Of a stretch of 64,000 bases of DNA, positions 28,043 through 37,294 are shown piece after piece. Below the pieces are notes generated by a model. That model searched no databases. It was not told the DNA's origin and saw only the letters and a list, made by a program, of their open reading frames with translations. Positions within the stretch are counted from its first letter, which is position 1. Each line of letters starts with the position of its first letter. The DNA lies in the NCBI RefSeq assembly GCF_026646375.1, contig NZ_JAIPPU010000010.1, positions 88,199-152,198 on the forward strand. The letters run 5' to 3'. The stretch is from Acetobacterium wieringae (lineage in GTDB: Bacteria > Bacillota > Clostridia > Eubacteriales > Eubacteriaceae). A program made the translations under genes and the position numbers.

Positions 28043-29254
28043 TCAGGCGATGTTTCGAATGATTTCATTGGCCCAGGCAATTGCTTCCCGATAATCGTGA
28101 TACAAAATGTACTCCTCGATTTTTAGCTCTTCCGATCGATTCATAGTGGTTGCCCAATCACCCTTTTCATAGGCCAGCATCAGTTCGTAAATGGGGTATA
28201 GTACTCCCTCCCCATTTATCAGTGCGTCTGGAATTGATGGTGGCAAAGCAATACCAGCCAATGCTTCTTCCATGGACAGGTCAAGAATTCCATCGAGAAC
28301 GCTAAACAACCCCATCATTGCTGCCGCATGCTGGGTGTTGTAGGTCATCAGCGCTCGCTTGGCCAGAGTTTGGGTAAAACGGCTCCGAATCAGCGCGATT
28401 TTCACCAGCTCTGAGGGTTTTTCCTGGCCCAGATCCTGAAGCATCAGAATATTGAACCAGCGCTCAATTTCGTTGAGTCCCATGTAAGTCAGTGCATAGC
28501 GGATCGAACTGACCAGATCATGATTAGATCGAACACTGACCATCCGCATAACCCGATACGCCAAGGTGACATCCTGTTGGATCAGCTCAGCTAGGGCATC
28601 ATAGGAAGGATCTTCTTTTTTAAGTTCCTCAATCAATCTGAAATACTGAAACTTGGTCGGCGATTTATTGACCGATTGACCAGCAATCACCGGTTTGCTG
28701 AAAAAATAACCTTGAAACAGGGTAAATCCCATCTTCATGGCCTGCAAAAATTCATCCCTGGTTTCGACCTTTTCAGCCAATAACACCTTGCCCTGGGCCA
28801 GCGCATCGGCGGCATCGCTGGCAACCGTTTCCAGAGGGGTTGCAATCAGATCATATTTGATAATATCGGCCAGTGGACTCAGTGGATAGTTTTGGAATTC
28901 TTCTTCAAAATCGTCCAGCGCAATCCGGTAGCCCTTCTCTCGAATTGATTTAATCCGTTCAATCAGGCTGTCGTCAATTCTTATTTTTTCCAGCATTTCC
29001 ACTACCATCTGATCCGGTTTGATTAATTCCAGAGCGTCGGAATGGATGAAAATCTCATCAAAATTAATAAAGGCCCGCTTGTCCTCAATGATGTTTTCAA
29101 TTCCCGCTTCATAGAGTCCGGTGAGCACCGCTGCGGTGGCTCCCTGAGACGAAATTCCACCAAACTGACTCGATTGGCTGTTGAGCCGAAACAGCAGTTC
29201 ATATCCATATACGTCCAGATCCACGTTAAAAATCGGTTGTCTGGCAATAAACAT
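28043..29254 (-). CDS. EAL-HDOD signalling protein (YuxH-like), copy 2
   Basis: 403 residues, similar over its whole length to the protein at 26611-27819 (MFIARQPIFNVDLDVYGYE, ALDDFEEEFQNYPL, YRVMRMVSVRS), so the two arose by duplication. The ATG at 29254 is preferred because AAGGAGGAG lies before it; the upstream frame from 29338 has none. It has the same divergent EAL loop. Both EAL-HDOD genes and both XRE-type regulators occur within 7 kb, which suggests that a regulator/EAL-HDOD module was duplicated. Confidence 0.9.
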   Translation of the reverse strand: MFIARQPIFNVDLDVYGYELLFRLNSQSSQFGGISSQGATAAVLTGLYEAGIENIIEDKRAFINFDEIFIHSDALELIKPDQMVVEMLEKIRIDDSLIERIKSIREKGYRIALDDFEEEFQNYPLSPLADIIKYDLIATPLETVASDAADALAQGKVLLAEKVETRDEFLQAMKMGFTLFQGYFFSKPVIAGQSVNKSPTKFQYFRLIEELKKEDPSYDALAELIQQDVTLAYRVMRMVSVRSNHDLVSSIRYALTYMGLNEIERWFNILMLQDLGQEKPSELVKIALIRSRFTQTLAKRALMTYNTQHAAAMMGLFSVLDGILDLSMEEALAGIALPPSIPDALINGEGVLYPIYELMLAYEKGDWATTMNRSEELKIEEYILYHDYREAIAWANEIIRNIA

Positions 29255-29377
29255 CTGCTCTCCTCCTTGAACGGTGTCAGGTCGGTCATCTGATACCCGA
29301 ATTTTTAAAACCTGTTGTCTCAATGATAGCATCATCAAGACCTATTAACAAGTGAAAACGATTGACATCAAATAAAT

Positions 29378-29396
29378 TAACCAACGGTTAGAATAC
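29378..29396 (-). promoter_or_regulatory. TAACC-N3-GGTTA palindrome upstream of EAL-HDOD copy 2
   Basis: The minus-strand sequence ATTCTAACCGTTGGTT contains a short palindrome and recurs exactly upstream of the DUF2179 gene at 56899-56914. Possible shared operator. Confidence 0.35.
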
Positions 29397-29401
29397 AATT
29401 G

Positions 29402-30028
29402 TCAGCCGACCGCTTTGCCGTTACGAAATTTACCTTTATGCACCAATCGGCCGCTTCGATCATAAGAGCGCCCTTCCCCATGCCAGACGCCATTGACAAA
29501 CTCACCCTCATACTTCAACTGGCCATTATCGTAATATTCTTTACAGTGGCCGGTCGGCACTGATGGATCTTTAATGTTTTCCTGATTCGTGGACAGCCGA
29601 GAAAAATTGCCTTCGCATTTTAATCTACCGTTAGCGTCAAAGATACGTCCCTGACCGGAGGCATAGCCATTGGAAAAGCTCCCGATGTATTTAAGCTTGC
29701 CATTTTCTTCGTAGAGTTTCCCCTGACCCGAGGCCAGACCATTGACAAAGCTGCCTTCGTATTTAAGAAGGCCATTGGGATAATATTCTTTGCCGGGGCC
29801 AACCTGGATAGTGTTAACAAAAACCCCGGTTGAGGCCAGATGGTTGTTTATATAACGCTGGCCGATCAAGCGATTGCCCTGATAATAACCAATGATATAG
29901 CCGTCCCGACAGGGAACTTTGACCTCTGGTTGCTGGCCTTGACGTTCTTTTTTTTGCCGGGATGAAAAATAAAGCCAAAGGGAGAGGCCAGCAAAAACGA
30001 CCAAAACCAGAAATAAGATGCCGCCCAT
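29402..30028 (-). CDS. Membrane-anchored MORN/YwqK repeat protein
   Basis: 208 residues. One N-terminal membrane helix (ILFLVLVVFAGLSLWLYF) is followed by a basic linker and at least six repeats of the form YYxNGxLKYEGxFxNGxxxGxGK (for example YPNGLLKYEGSFVNG, YDNGQLKYEGEFVNG). MORN repeats build an extended beta-sheet that can bind membranes or partners. The C-terminal repeats face the outside if the N-terminal helix is a signal anchor. AGGAGG precedes the ATG. It lies between the XRE gene and EAL-HDOD copy 2, all in one direction. Confidence 0.87.
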   Translation of the reverse strand: MGGILFLVLVVFAGLSLWLYFSSRQKKERQGQQPEVKVPCRDGYIIGYYQGNRLIGQRYINNHLASTGVFVNTIQVGPGKEYYPNGLLKYEGSFVNGLASGQGKLYEENGKLKYIGSFSNGYASGQGRIFDANGRLKCEGNFSRLSTNQENIKDPSVPTGHCKEYYDNGQLKYEGEFVNGVWHGEGRSYDRSGRLVHKGKFRNGKAVG

Positions 30029-30069
30029 ACACTTACCTCCTGTTTAGATTTATAAATCGATCATTTAAA

Positions 30070-30295
30070 ACTGCAATGAGCTTTAGGCCTCGTTTCGCAC
30101 GAAACACCAGAAGAAATCGCGATGCGAATTTCTTCGAGGTCGCGGGCAGTCGCCAACTACAAGCAAGCTTGTGATTTGCTCGTTGCCTTCGCGAATTTCT
30201 ACACTGTTCGGCGTAACGTTCTGTGAACTGTTCGCCTACATGTTATGAAATGTTTGTGTAAACAGCCCACAAAGCAAACATTGTTCGTTGTTTTT
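30070..30295. repeat. Family 2 palindromic repeat, copy R1, with shared module
   Basis: Its right part (TTCTACACTGTTCGGCG to ATTGTTCGTTGTTTT) aligns with the element at 46758-46895. Positions 30139-30195 carry the module (GTCGCCAACTACAAGC, AAGCTTGTGATTTGCTCG) that is also inside family 1 copies C and E. It fills most of the gap between the MORN gene and the XRE gene. Confidence 0.65.
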
Positions 30296-30377
30296 TATTT
30301 CACAAATACCAATGGTTTTAGAAAACAATTTTGTGGTAAAACACATCTGACAGCCACACCGGCTCATTTATATCTTA

Positions 30378-31898
30378 TTATACCCCGGTTGGCTCCCATG
30401 TCACAAGTGGCTTTGTAAAATTGGGACCGGCCGCTGGTGCGTATTCGACCAGCAAGGCATCCAGTTGTGCCAAGGTCGCTTCAGTACTCAGCACATAGTC
30501 GCTATCCGGCAGACTGAGAAAAAATTCTTTAAATGCCGCAATGATCAAAGCTTCCCGGAGTTCGATGGTTTTATAGACGATCCGGCCAGCGATGCGGTAA
30601 TGTAGAATCAGTCGCAGACAGTCGCAGCTCTCATAGATAAATTCCACCGCCTGGTTTAAAAAGAGTTTTTGATCATCCACGGCAAAGATTCGTCGACGAT
30701 TATGAAACAGATCATCCCGAACCTGCTTCAAAATCATCAGGCGTTCTGATGGGGTTAGCAAATGATAAATCTCTTCTGGAAAAACCAGATTGCCATCATC
30801 CATGAACTGCCTTAAATTTTTTAATGAAAAAACATTCAGCATCCCCGTGCTGACCTGGCGGAAGTAATTAAAATAGCGGTCAACTGCCTCCAGCAAGGGT
30901 TCGTAATAAGGAAAGTCTTTATTCAACTTGGCTTCTAGTAGAGCTCGATCCGTGTAATACGCAATACATGGCAACGGTTCAACCACCACTTCCACCTTAA
31001 ATTTGCGATCAAGGTCAAAAACATCAAAGAGATTATTACTTTCCAGAATAAAGGGCCGGGTCGAAGCCAGAATTTCAGCAAAACAGTCGCTATACAGACG
31101 CACAAAAGCCGGATCATGATAGCACACCGCTTGGCTTAAATCCCTGGAAATGGTAATGACTGTAGTGGACGTTACGAGAAAATAAGGAAACAGGGCACTC
31201 ATTTCTGGATCGTTGACTCTCGAGTTTGTCTCAATCGTATAACAATGTGACAAATAATTGACGTTGTCCAGCAGCGTCAGGGCGATCAGATGCTTTAATG
31301 CCCCCAGCATCGGGTCGGCGGCGGTGTCGCCAACTTCCCGGCGTAGACACAAAACATCCGCAAGATCAAGTGTTTTGCTGTTTCCCAGCATCTGCATAAA
31401 TAAATAATCATAAACCGCCGAAAACGTATAGGGAATGGTCAGTTTAATGGTTGGTTCTGCTTGCCTGCTCAACTCCTGATCAATGCTTTTCTCAATCAGA
31501 CTAAGCACCTGTTTTTCACCGCAAACTATTTGCATGGCCGGAAGAAGCTCATCCGGAGCTTTTTTGACATCCCAGGACTTAAGCTCTTTGGAATAGGGAA
31601 TTTTGTATTCAGTTAATTCTGAAATGGTTTCGATCAGTTCAATAATCTTTTGGCGGTTGGCATAAATTCCTTCACCCACTTGGGCGATCTCCCATAGTTT
31701 TTCGAGTTCAACGGCTTCTGCCGGCGAAAGCCGTAGCACCCGTATCAGTTTTTTTAGCATCGCCCGAGTCGGCAGCCGTTCGCCCGACTTGACCCGCTGC
31801 AGGGTGGTACGATTGATACTTCCCATTTCTGCCAGTGCCAAAACGGTTTCACCGCTTTCACTGATCAATTCGGTGATTCTCTGACTGAGTAATGACAT
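30378..31898 (-). CDS. XRE-family regulator with large helical C-terminal region
   Basis: 506 residues. Residues 1-75 hold an XRE-like helix-turn-helix (VLALAEMGSINRTTLQRVKSGERLP). The remaining 430 residues have no recognised domain and are predicted mostly helical (YSKELKSWDV, DVLCLRREVGD, PFILESNNLFDVFDLDR). GGGAGG precedes the ATG. An interrupted paralogue lies at 24875-26335. The position near two EAL-HDOD genes suggests a link to c-di-GMP signalling, but this is inferred only from neighbourhood. Confidence 0.82.
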   Translation of the reverse strand: MSLLSQRITELISESGETVLALAEMGSINRTTLQRVKSGERLPTRAMLKKLIRVLRLSPAEAVELEKLWEIAQVGEGIYANRQKIIELIETISELTEYKIPYSKELKSWDVKKAPDELLPAMQIVCGEKQVLSLIEKSIDQELSRQAEPTIKLTIPYTFSAVYDYLFMQMLGNSKTLDLADVLCLRREVGDTAADPMLGALKHLIALTLLDNVNYLSHCYTIETNSRVNDPEMSALFPYFLVTSTTVITISRDLSQAVCYHDPAFVRLYSDCFAEILASTRPFILESNNLFDVFDLDRKFKVEVVVEPLPCIAYYTDRALLEAKLNKDFPYYEPLLEAVDRYFNYFRQVSTGMLNVFSLKNLRQFMDDGNLVFPEEIYHLLTPSERLMILKQVRDDLFHNRRRIFAVDDQKLFLNQAVEFIYESCDCLRLILHYRIAGRIVYKTIELREALIIAAFKEFFLSLPDSDYVLSTEATLAQLDALLVEYAPAAGPNFTKPLVTWEPTGV

Positions 31899-32356
31899 AT
31901 GACCTCCCGGAAACAGGCAAGGTTGCCTATTTCGACTTTATTATTTTTTCTTAAAGAGTTACATTCAATTAACTCTTTTATTATTCATGTTTTCTCCACC
32001 CATCATAAGCGTTTTACGATTGACTGACAAGTGTAATATTTTGTGATTGTTACAAAACCGCCAATATGACAATCACATAGGTCAGTAAATAAATATTGTC
32101 TTGATTGGCCAATTTTGCTGGTAATTACAGGACAAAATCGATATAATAAATACTGCTTTTGCACAGTTATTAGAAATGATTCGTGATTCACTAAGGATTC
32201 TGGCAATCATTTATATTATTAATATTCATCACAATCAATTAAAAAACTACTGTCCTTAGCAAATCACCACGTAATGCAAGTTGTGTGACAATACTTGGAT
32301 TGGACTTGTAAATGCCCTAATAACTGGCCAAGCAAAAAAAAGAAAAGAGGAAAAAC
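31899..32356. other. AT-rich intergenic region, divergent starts
   Basis: 458 bases between the XRE gene and the chemoreceptor. A TATAAT at 32142-32147 lacks a good -35 element. No convincing gene, repeat or terminator was seen. Confidence 0.6.
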
Positions 32357-35300
32357 ATGGACGAAGAAAAAATTCTGCTGGATAACACTCCGGCTCCCGC
32401 TGTGGAGCTGACAGGTTTACGGGAACGACGGGTAATCAAAAGACACCTTTCAACAAGACTGTTGGGTTTCACCCTGGCGATACTGGCAGTGGCTGTCATC
32501 GCCCTGGGGATCGTGTCGTACTCCATGGGCTCAGCCGCCCTGCTTACCCAGGCCAATGCCGATGCCCAGAAGTACACTGATGAAGGTGCTTCCCACGTTG
32601 CAGCCATTATTGCCGGGAATCTGGAAACCCTCAGTGAGGTCAGTAAACGCAGCGGTATCGCTTCAATGGATTATAATACCCAGGTGGCGGCCCTGGCTTC
32701 CGATGTCACTGCCCTGGGTTATGAGGATCTGGCTGTCATGAATATGGACGGTCATGCCAAATACCTCATCGGTGGCGGGGAATTTGACTCCTGGAGTGAG
32801 TTCTGGTACGAGAATGGCTTCAAGGGCGAACTGGCGATTTCGGATGTGGCCATCAGCAAAGTGACCAAAGCTCCCTGCGTTTTTGAAGTCGCTCCGATCA
32901 AAAGCAATGGCCAGGTCGTCGGCCTGTTAGTCGGCCGCCGTTCCCCCACCTTCTTAAAAGAAACAACCAATTCCATGGGTGACGGGCAGCGGCAGTACGG
33001 CTTTGTGGTCAACAATGAGGGCGGCTTTATGGCCTACCCCAACGATGAAGTCATTTTAAACCAGACAAACGTATTTGACGAGATAGACAATGACGGCGAA
33101 TGGAAGGATTTCGGCCGGGCCTTTAAGGAACTGGGCGCCGGCCAATCCGGAATGCTTAACTACACGTTTAATGGCGACAAAAAAATCGGCGCCACCGCTC
33201 CGATTCCCGGTACCAACTGGAACCTGATTATCGCCCAGTTCGAAAGTGATGTCCTGGCTCCGATGAATCATTTACGAACGATCACCCTCCTCATTTCACT
33301 GCTGGTACTGGCACTGGGCGGTGCCGCCGCCTGGGTTCTGGCCAAACGGATCACCAAACCGATTGTCGACTTAACCGCCCTGGCCAATCAGATGGCCCTG
33401 GGGGATGTGGATCTGGAAATCACGGCCGCCAGTGAAGACGAAATCGGCGCCCTGATGGATTCCTTTGCCACCATCATCGAAAACCGGCGGGAACAGGTTG
33501 AAGCGGCCCAGCGCTTATCCAAAGGTGACTTCGCGGTGGCGATTGTGCCCCAGTCCGACAAGGATGTGTTGGCCTATGCCCTGCTCGATATGGTTGCCGC
33601 AATGAATGCGGTCAGCGACGACATCAAAAAGATCGGTGCCGCCGCCCAGGATGGACAGCTTAATTACCGCGGCAATACCACCATCTACAGCGGTGCCTAC
33701 AAAGATATGATTATCAGCCTCAACAACATGATCAACACCTTTGTTAAACCCCTGAAGGTGGCCAACAAAGCCATCGAACGAATTGGTAACGGCGTGCTGC
33801 CCCCCAAAATCACGACTGAGTACAAAGGCGATTTTAACGATCTGAAAACCAATATCAATGCCTGTATCGATGGTCTGGGGGCCCTAACCGAAGGGAATCA
33901 GGTGCTGGCGCTGCTTTGTGCCAATGATCTGTCCCAGAAGATTGAGGGTCACTATCAGGGAATTTATCAGGAAATCGGTGAATCCATCAATGGCGTTCAT
34001 GCGCAGATGGTCCACATTGTCGAAATTGCCAACAACATCGCTGCCGGAAACTTATGCGATCTCGATGGTCTAAAAGCCATCGGCAGCCGCAGCGACAACG
34101 ACACCCTGATACCCAGCTTTATTTCGATGATTGAAAGCATCGCCCTGCTGGTAACCGAAACCCAGACCATGACCCGAATGGCGGTTGCCGGTGATCTTGA
34201 TAACCGCGGCAATACTGCTCAATTCCAGGGTGAATACGCCAAGGTGGTGGAAGGCTTTAATCAGACTTTGGATGTGGTCATCGAACCGATCAATGCCGCC
34301 TCAGCCACCCTCCGGGAACTGGCCCAGGGAAATCTCCATACCGAAATGCAGGGCGACTTTAAAGGCCAACACGGTCAGATTAAAGAGGATATGAACCAGA
34401 CCATCGCCTTCCTGAAGGACTATGTGGACGAAATCACAAAAACGCTGGAAGAACTTGGCCGGGGCAACCTCAATCAGGAAATTACCCGCTATTATCTGGG
34501 CGATTTTGAGGCCATTAAAACGGCGCTTAATGCGATTACCGAAAGCCTCAGCAGCACCATGGCCGACATTAACAATGCCGCCGGCCAAGTCGAAAGTGGT
34601 GCCCGTCAGATTTCGGATGGTGGTCAGGCGATGGCCCAGGGCGCTACGGAACAGGCCTCGGCGATTCAGGAGCTGACCGCTTCCATCGACGAAGTCGCCC
34701 AGGAAACCAAACAGAATGCGATGCGGGCCAATGAAGCCAACCAGCGCTCCATTGAAGTGCGCAACAATGCTGAAATTGGCAATGTCCGAATGAATAACAT
34801 GGTCACAGCGATGGTCGATATCAACAGTTCATCCCAGAGCATTTCCAAAATTATCAAGGTCATTGATGATATCGCCTTCCAGACCAATATTCTGGCGCTG
34901 AATGCGGCCGTTGAAGCGGCCCGGGCCGGACAACACGGCAAGGGCTTTGCGGTTGTGGCCGAAGAAGTACGAACCCTGGCCGCCCGGTCCGCCGAAGCCG
35001 CCAAAGAAACCACCGGCCTGATTGAAGGCTCCATCGACAAGGTGGCCATCGGTTCAAGAATTGCCGATGAAACCGCCGAAAGTCTGACCGAGATTCTATC
35101 TGCAATTGAGAAAGTCACCTCCCTGGTGGGCAATATCGCCCGGGCCTCCAACGATCAGGCTTCGGAAATCACCCAGATTACCAAAGGTATCGAACAAGTA
35201 TCCCAGGTGGTTCAAACAAACTCGGCCACCGCTGAGGAAAGCGCCGCCGCTAGCGAAGAACTGTCCGGACAGGCTGAGATGCTAAAACAGATGGTGGGTG

Positions 35301-35422
35301 CTTTTACCGTCAAGAACAGTGGTAACCGCACTGCCCCGACCCACCCAGTCTTCGAACCGGAACCAGTCTCAGTCCCTGAACCCCGGATTGAGCTGGATGA
35401 TTGGGACAATGACAAATATTAA
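32357..35422 (+). CDS. Methyl-accepting chemotaxis protein with extracellular Cache-type sensor and extended HAMP array
   Basis: 1021 residues, about twice the usual length. Membrane helix 1 (about 35-58), extracellular dCache-like sensor (about 60-305, [23 protein letters not shown]), membrane helix 2 (about 312-335), HAMP (about 335-390) and then several HAMP-like repeats ([56 protein letters not shown]) up to about 735. The signalling hairpin follows, with [19 protein letters not shown] at the tip. The C-terminus ends in an acidic tail with no NWETF-type pentapeptide. GAGG precedes the ATG. Confidence 0.94.
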   Translation: MDEEKILLDNTPAPAVELTGLRERRVIKRHLSTRLLGFTLAILAVAVIALGIVSYSMGSAALLTQANADAQKYTDEGASHVAAIIAGNLETLSEVSKRSGIASMDYNTQVAALASDVTALGYEDLAVMNMDGHAKYLIGGGEFDSWSEFWYENGFKGELAISDVAISKVTKAPCVFEVAPIKSNGQVVGLLVGRRSPTFLKETTNSMGDGQRQYGFVVNNEGGFMAYPNDEVILNQTNVFDEIDNDGEWKDFGRAFKELGAGQSGMLNYTFNGDKKIGATAPIPGTNWNLIIAQFESDVLAPMNHLRTITLLISLLVLALGGAAAWVLAKRITKPIVDLTALANQMALGDVDLEITAASEDEIGALMDSFATIIENRREQVEAAQRLSKGDFAVAIVPQSDKDVLAYALLDMVAAMNAVSDDIKKIGAAAQDGQLNYRGNTTIYSGAYKDMIISLNNMINTFVKPLKVANKAIERIGNGVLPPKITTEYKGDFNDLKTNINACIDGLGALTEGNQVLALLCANDLSQKIEGHYQGIYQEIGESINGVHAQMVHIVEIANNIAAGNLCDLDGLKAIGSRSDNDTLIPSFISMIESIALLVTETQTMTRMAVAGDLDNRGNTAQFQGEYAKVVEGFNQTLDVVIEPINAASATLRELAQGNLHTEMQGDFKGQHGQIKEDMNQTIAFLKDYVDEITKTLEELGRGNLNQEITRYYLGDFEAIKTALNAITESLSSTMADINNAAGQVESGARQISDGGQAMAQGATEQASAIQELTASIDEVAQETKQNAMRANEANQRSIEVRNNAEIGNVRMNNMVTAMVDINSSSQSISKIIKVIDDIAFQTNILALNAAVEAARAGQHGKGFAVVAEEVRTLAARSAEAAKETTGLIEGSIDKVAIGSRIADETAESLTEILSAIEKVTSLVGNIARASNDQASEITQITKGIEQVSQVVQTNSATAEESAAASEELSGQAEMLKQMVGAFTVKNSGNRTAPTHPVFEPEPVSVPEPRIELDDWDNDKY

Positions 35423-35503
35423 AACCGCGTCGATTGCCGCACGACCCTACCAGTATCAAATACGTGTCAAACCAGCGGTGTTCATTAGTACAATATAAAA
35501 GAC

Positions 35504-35546
35504 AAAGCCGTCACGCCACCGGAATTGGCGGCTTTATTTTTTATTT
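35504..35546 (+). terminator. Rho-independent terminator after the chemoreceptor
   Basis: AAAGCCG / CGGCTTT stem followed by a T-rich tract. Confidence 0.75.
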
Positions 35547-35556
35547 AGAACCACTC

Positions 35557-35585
35557 TTGATTTCCCCAGCAATACAGGTTATAAT
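35557..35585 (+). promoter_or_regulatory. Promoter of the bacteriohemerythrin gene
   Basis: TTGATT, 17-base spacer, consensus TATAAT, 74 bases before the ATG. Confidence 0.7.
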
Positions 35586-35659
35586 TTCAGCATGTCGACT
35601 TTTATCGACACCCGTGATACGTTTTAATCGCACATAATTTTACACCAGGAGGGTTTACG

Positions 35660-36052
35660 ATGGCAATTGTATGGACAAACGATTTATCAGTTGGGGTGAA
35701 CAGCATTGACGCCCAACATCAACAATTATTTAAAATGGCAGATGAACTTTTTGAAGCCGGTAAAACCGGAAAAACCAAAGAAAAAATTGGTGAACTCCTT
35801 TGTTTTTTGGATAGCTACACCAAACAGCATTTCAACGATGAAGAAGCGTATATGAAGAGTATAAACTATCCGGGCCTGGCTGAGCAGCAGACGGCACACA
35901 AAGCCTTTATTGATGAGCTAGCCAAGCTAAAGGCTGAATATGATAAATCCGGCGGTAATATCGCGGTGATCATTGGCGCCAACCAGATGGTAGTTGACTG
36001 GCTGACCAAACATATTTCCGGCATGGATAAAAAAATCGGTGCCCACGCTTAA
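35660..36052 (+). CDS. Bacteriohemerythrin (oxygen-binding di-iron protein)
   Basis: 130 residues, the usual size. The di-iron ligands are all visible: DAQHQQLF, KQHFNDEEAYM (H and E), the later QTAHKAF, and WLTKHISGMD at the C-terminus (H-x4-D). It binds oxygen reversibly and in anaerobes is thought to deliver or sense it. AGGAGG-like CAGGAGG precedes the ATG. It lies next to a chemoreceptor, which suggests involvement in aerotaxis or oxygen avoidance; this is inference. Confidence 0.95.
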   Translation: MAIVWTNDLSVGVNSIDAQHQQLFKMADELFEAGKTGKTKEKIGELLCFLDSYTKQHFNDEEAYMKSINYPGLAEQQTAHKAFIDELAKLKAEYDKSGGNIAVIIGANQMVVDWLTKHISGMDKKIGAHA

Positions 36053-36066
36053 ATGCAATAAACCTG

Positions 36067-36100
36067 AAAAAAGCAGCGATCGATTGTCGCTGCTTTTTTT
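36067..36100 (+). terminator. Rho-independent terminator of the hemerythrin gene
   Basis: AAAAAAGCAGCGA / TCGCTGCTTTTTT stem-loop with a T run. Confidence 0.9.
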
Positions 36101-36224
36101 GACATTAACAGTATCCTATTTGGCTATCACTGTACATAAACCGCACCCGGCCATTTTGAAGACCTGAAAAGTTATGCACATTCCAGCGGGACCATCCGGA
36201 TTAACCAAAATCAAAGTTCCCCCA

Positions 36225-36253
36225 TTTACAACCTCGCTGGAAACGGTTATACT
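36225..36253 (+). promoter_or_regulatory. Promoter of the His-rich unknown protein gene
   Basis: TTTACA, 17-base spacer, TATACT, about 105 bases before the start codon. Confidence 0.6.
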
Positions 36254-36357
36254 AATGCTGGACTCTTAATCATGTAAGACTGGAGTAATGGTTAAAAGCA
36301 TCCCGTAGACTCAAGACTTATTGTTACCCCTAAACTTCATACCTAAGGAGGAAATCC

Positions 36358-37143
36358 ATGTCGCTTGTCCAGAATATCATCGAAACATACAATCTCGTTT
36401 ACCAGGTCAAAAAAGACTACCCCCTGGAAATCATTGTTACCACGGATCTTTATCACGAACGGCAAAAACTGGCCAATACCAAATGTGACCAGGCGATTGT
36501 TGCCGCCTCCCGTCAAGAGCTCGAAGACAGCAAGAAGCTGCTGGTTTTGCCAGACGAACAGGATCATCATTATTATCTGCTGCTGCACGAGGATCTGTTT
36601 GATGAATCGCAACAGTATTGCCAGGCGGTTGCTTATGAATATAGCCGGCTGATTGATTATGCCGACATCCAGGAAAAATATCAGGTTGCTAATTTGCGGG
36701 CCGCACAATTTCCTGATTCGGCCTGTTTTTTATTTTTAGCCGAAGTGCGGGCCTGGTATCGTGGTTTTAATCTTTATTACAACCTGATCAGTGCTGAAAA
36801 CAAGGCGGTACTGTTTTCGTATCTATGCGGCACGGTGCCGGAATATGAAAGCGTGCTGTCCTTTGATCCAGGCGCGCATATGCAGGCGCTGGCTGAATTT
36901 TACGGGCAGGCCCTAGCCATCAGTGCTTATGTGAACTTTGATGTCAGTCTGCCAGACTACTTAAACCGCCATCACGTTCACGAACTGCTAGCAGCCCTTC
37001 ATGATCATATTGACAACCTCTGTATTTTTGAAAATTACGAAACCATCCATGAAGCTTATGAGGATTTCGTCCAGCATAAATCCAAAGATTTGCAACCCCA
37101 TGTTCACAGCCACTGCTGCAACCATAATCACCGCGATTATTAA
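36358..37143 (+). CDS. Unknown protein with His/Cys-rich tail
   Basis: 261 residues, soluble, not assigned to a family. The C-terminus (HVHSHCCNHNHRD) is rich in His and Cys and could bind a metal. A segment near residue 95, VAYEYSRLIDYADI, has the pattern of a zincin active-site helix (HExxH followed by D) with both His replaced, so it may be a degenerate metalloprotease-like fold; this is speculative. AAGGAGG precedes the ATG, and the gene has its own promoter. It sits between hemerythrin and an EAL gene. Confidence 0.7.
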   Translation: MSLVQNIIETYNLVYQVKKDYPLEIIVTTDLYHERQKLANTKCDQAIVAASRQELEDSKKLLVLPDEQDHHYYLLLHEDLFDESQQYCQAVAYEYSRLIDYADIQEKYQVANLRAAQFPDSACFLFLAEVRAWYRGFNLYYNLISAENKAVLFSYLCGTVPEYESVLSFDPGAHMQALAEFYGQALAISAYVNFDVSLPDYLNRHHVHELLAALHDHIDNLCIFENYETIHEAYEDFVQHKSKDLQPHVHSHCCNHNHRDY

Positions 37144-37168
37144 TCTGACCCGTTTTTTTTAATACTCT

Positions 37169-37194
37169 AAAAAAAGCCTGCTCTGAGCAGGCTT
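37169..37194. terminator. Strong hairpin after the His-rich protein gene
   Basis: AAGCCTGCTC / GAGCAGGCTT stem. The T run is on the minus strand only, so termination on the plus strand is uncertain. Confidence 0.5.
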
Positions 37195-37210
37195 GCGACG
37201 GTAAAAAAGG

Positions 37211-37239
37211 TTGAATTCACTCGCCTGAAACAGTACAAT
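37211..37239 (+). promoter_or_regulatory. Promoter of the YkuI-like EAL gene
   Basis: TTGAAT, 17-base spacer, TACAAT. Transcription would start near 37246. Confidence 0.7.
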
Positions 37240-37294
37240 TAGCTTATGTTTTAAAATCGTGACACCCTATCGTGTACAAATCTGGAGAAAACAA

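Noticed and set aside
32107..32121. Possible sigma-54 promoter (TTGGCC..TTGC)
   Set aside because: The GG to GC distance is 10 instead of 12 bases, so it does not fit the -24/-12 spacing.
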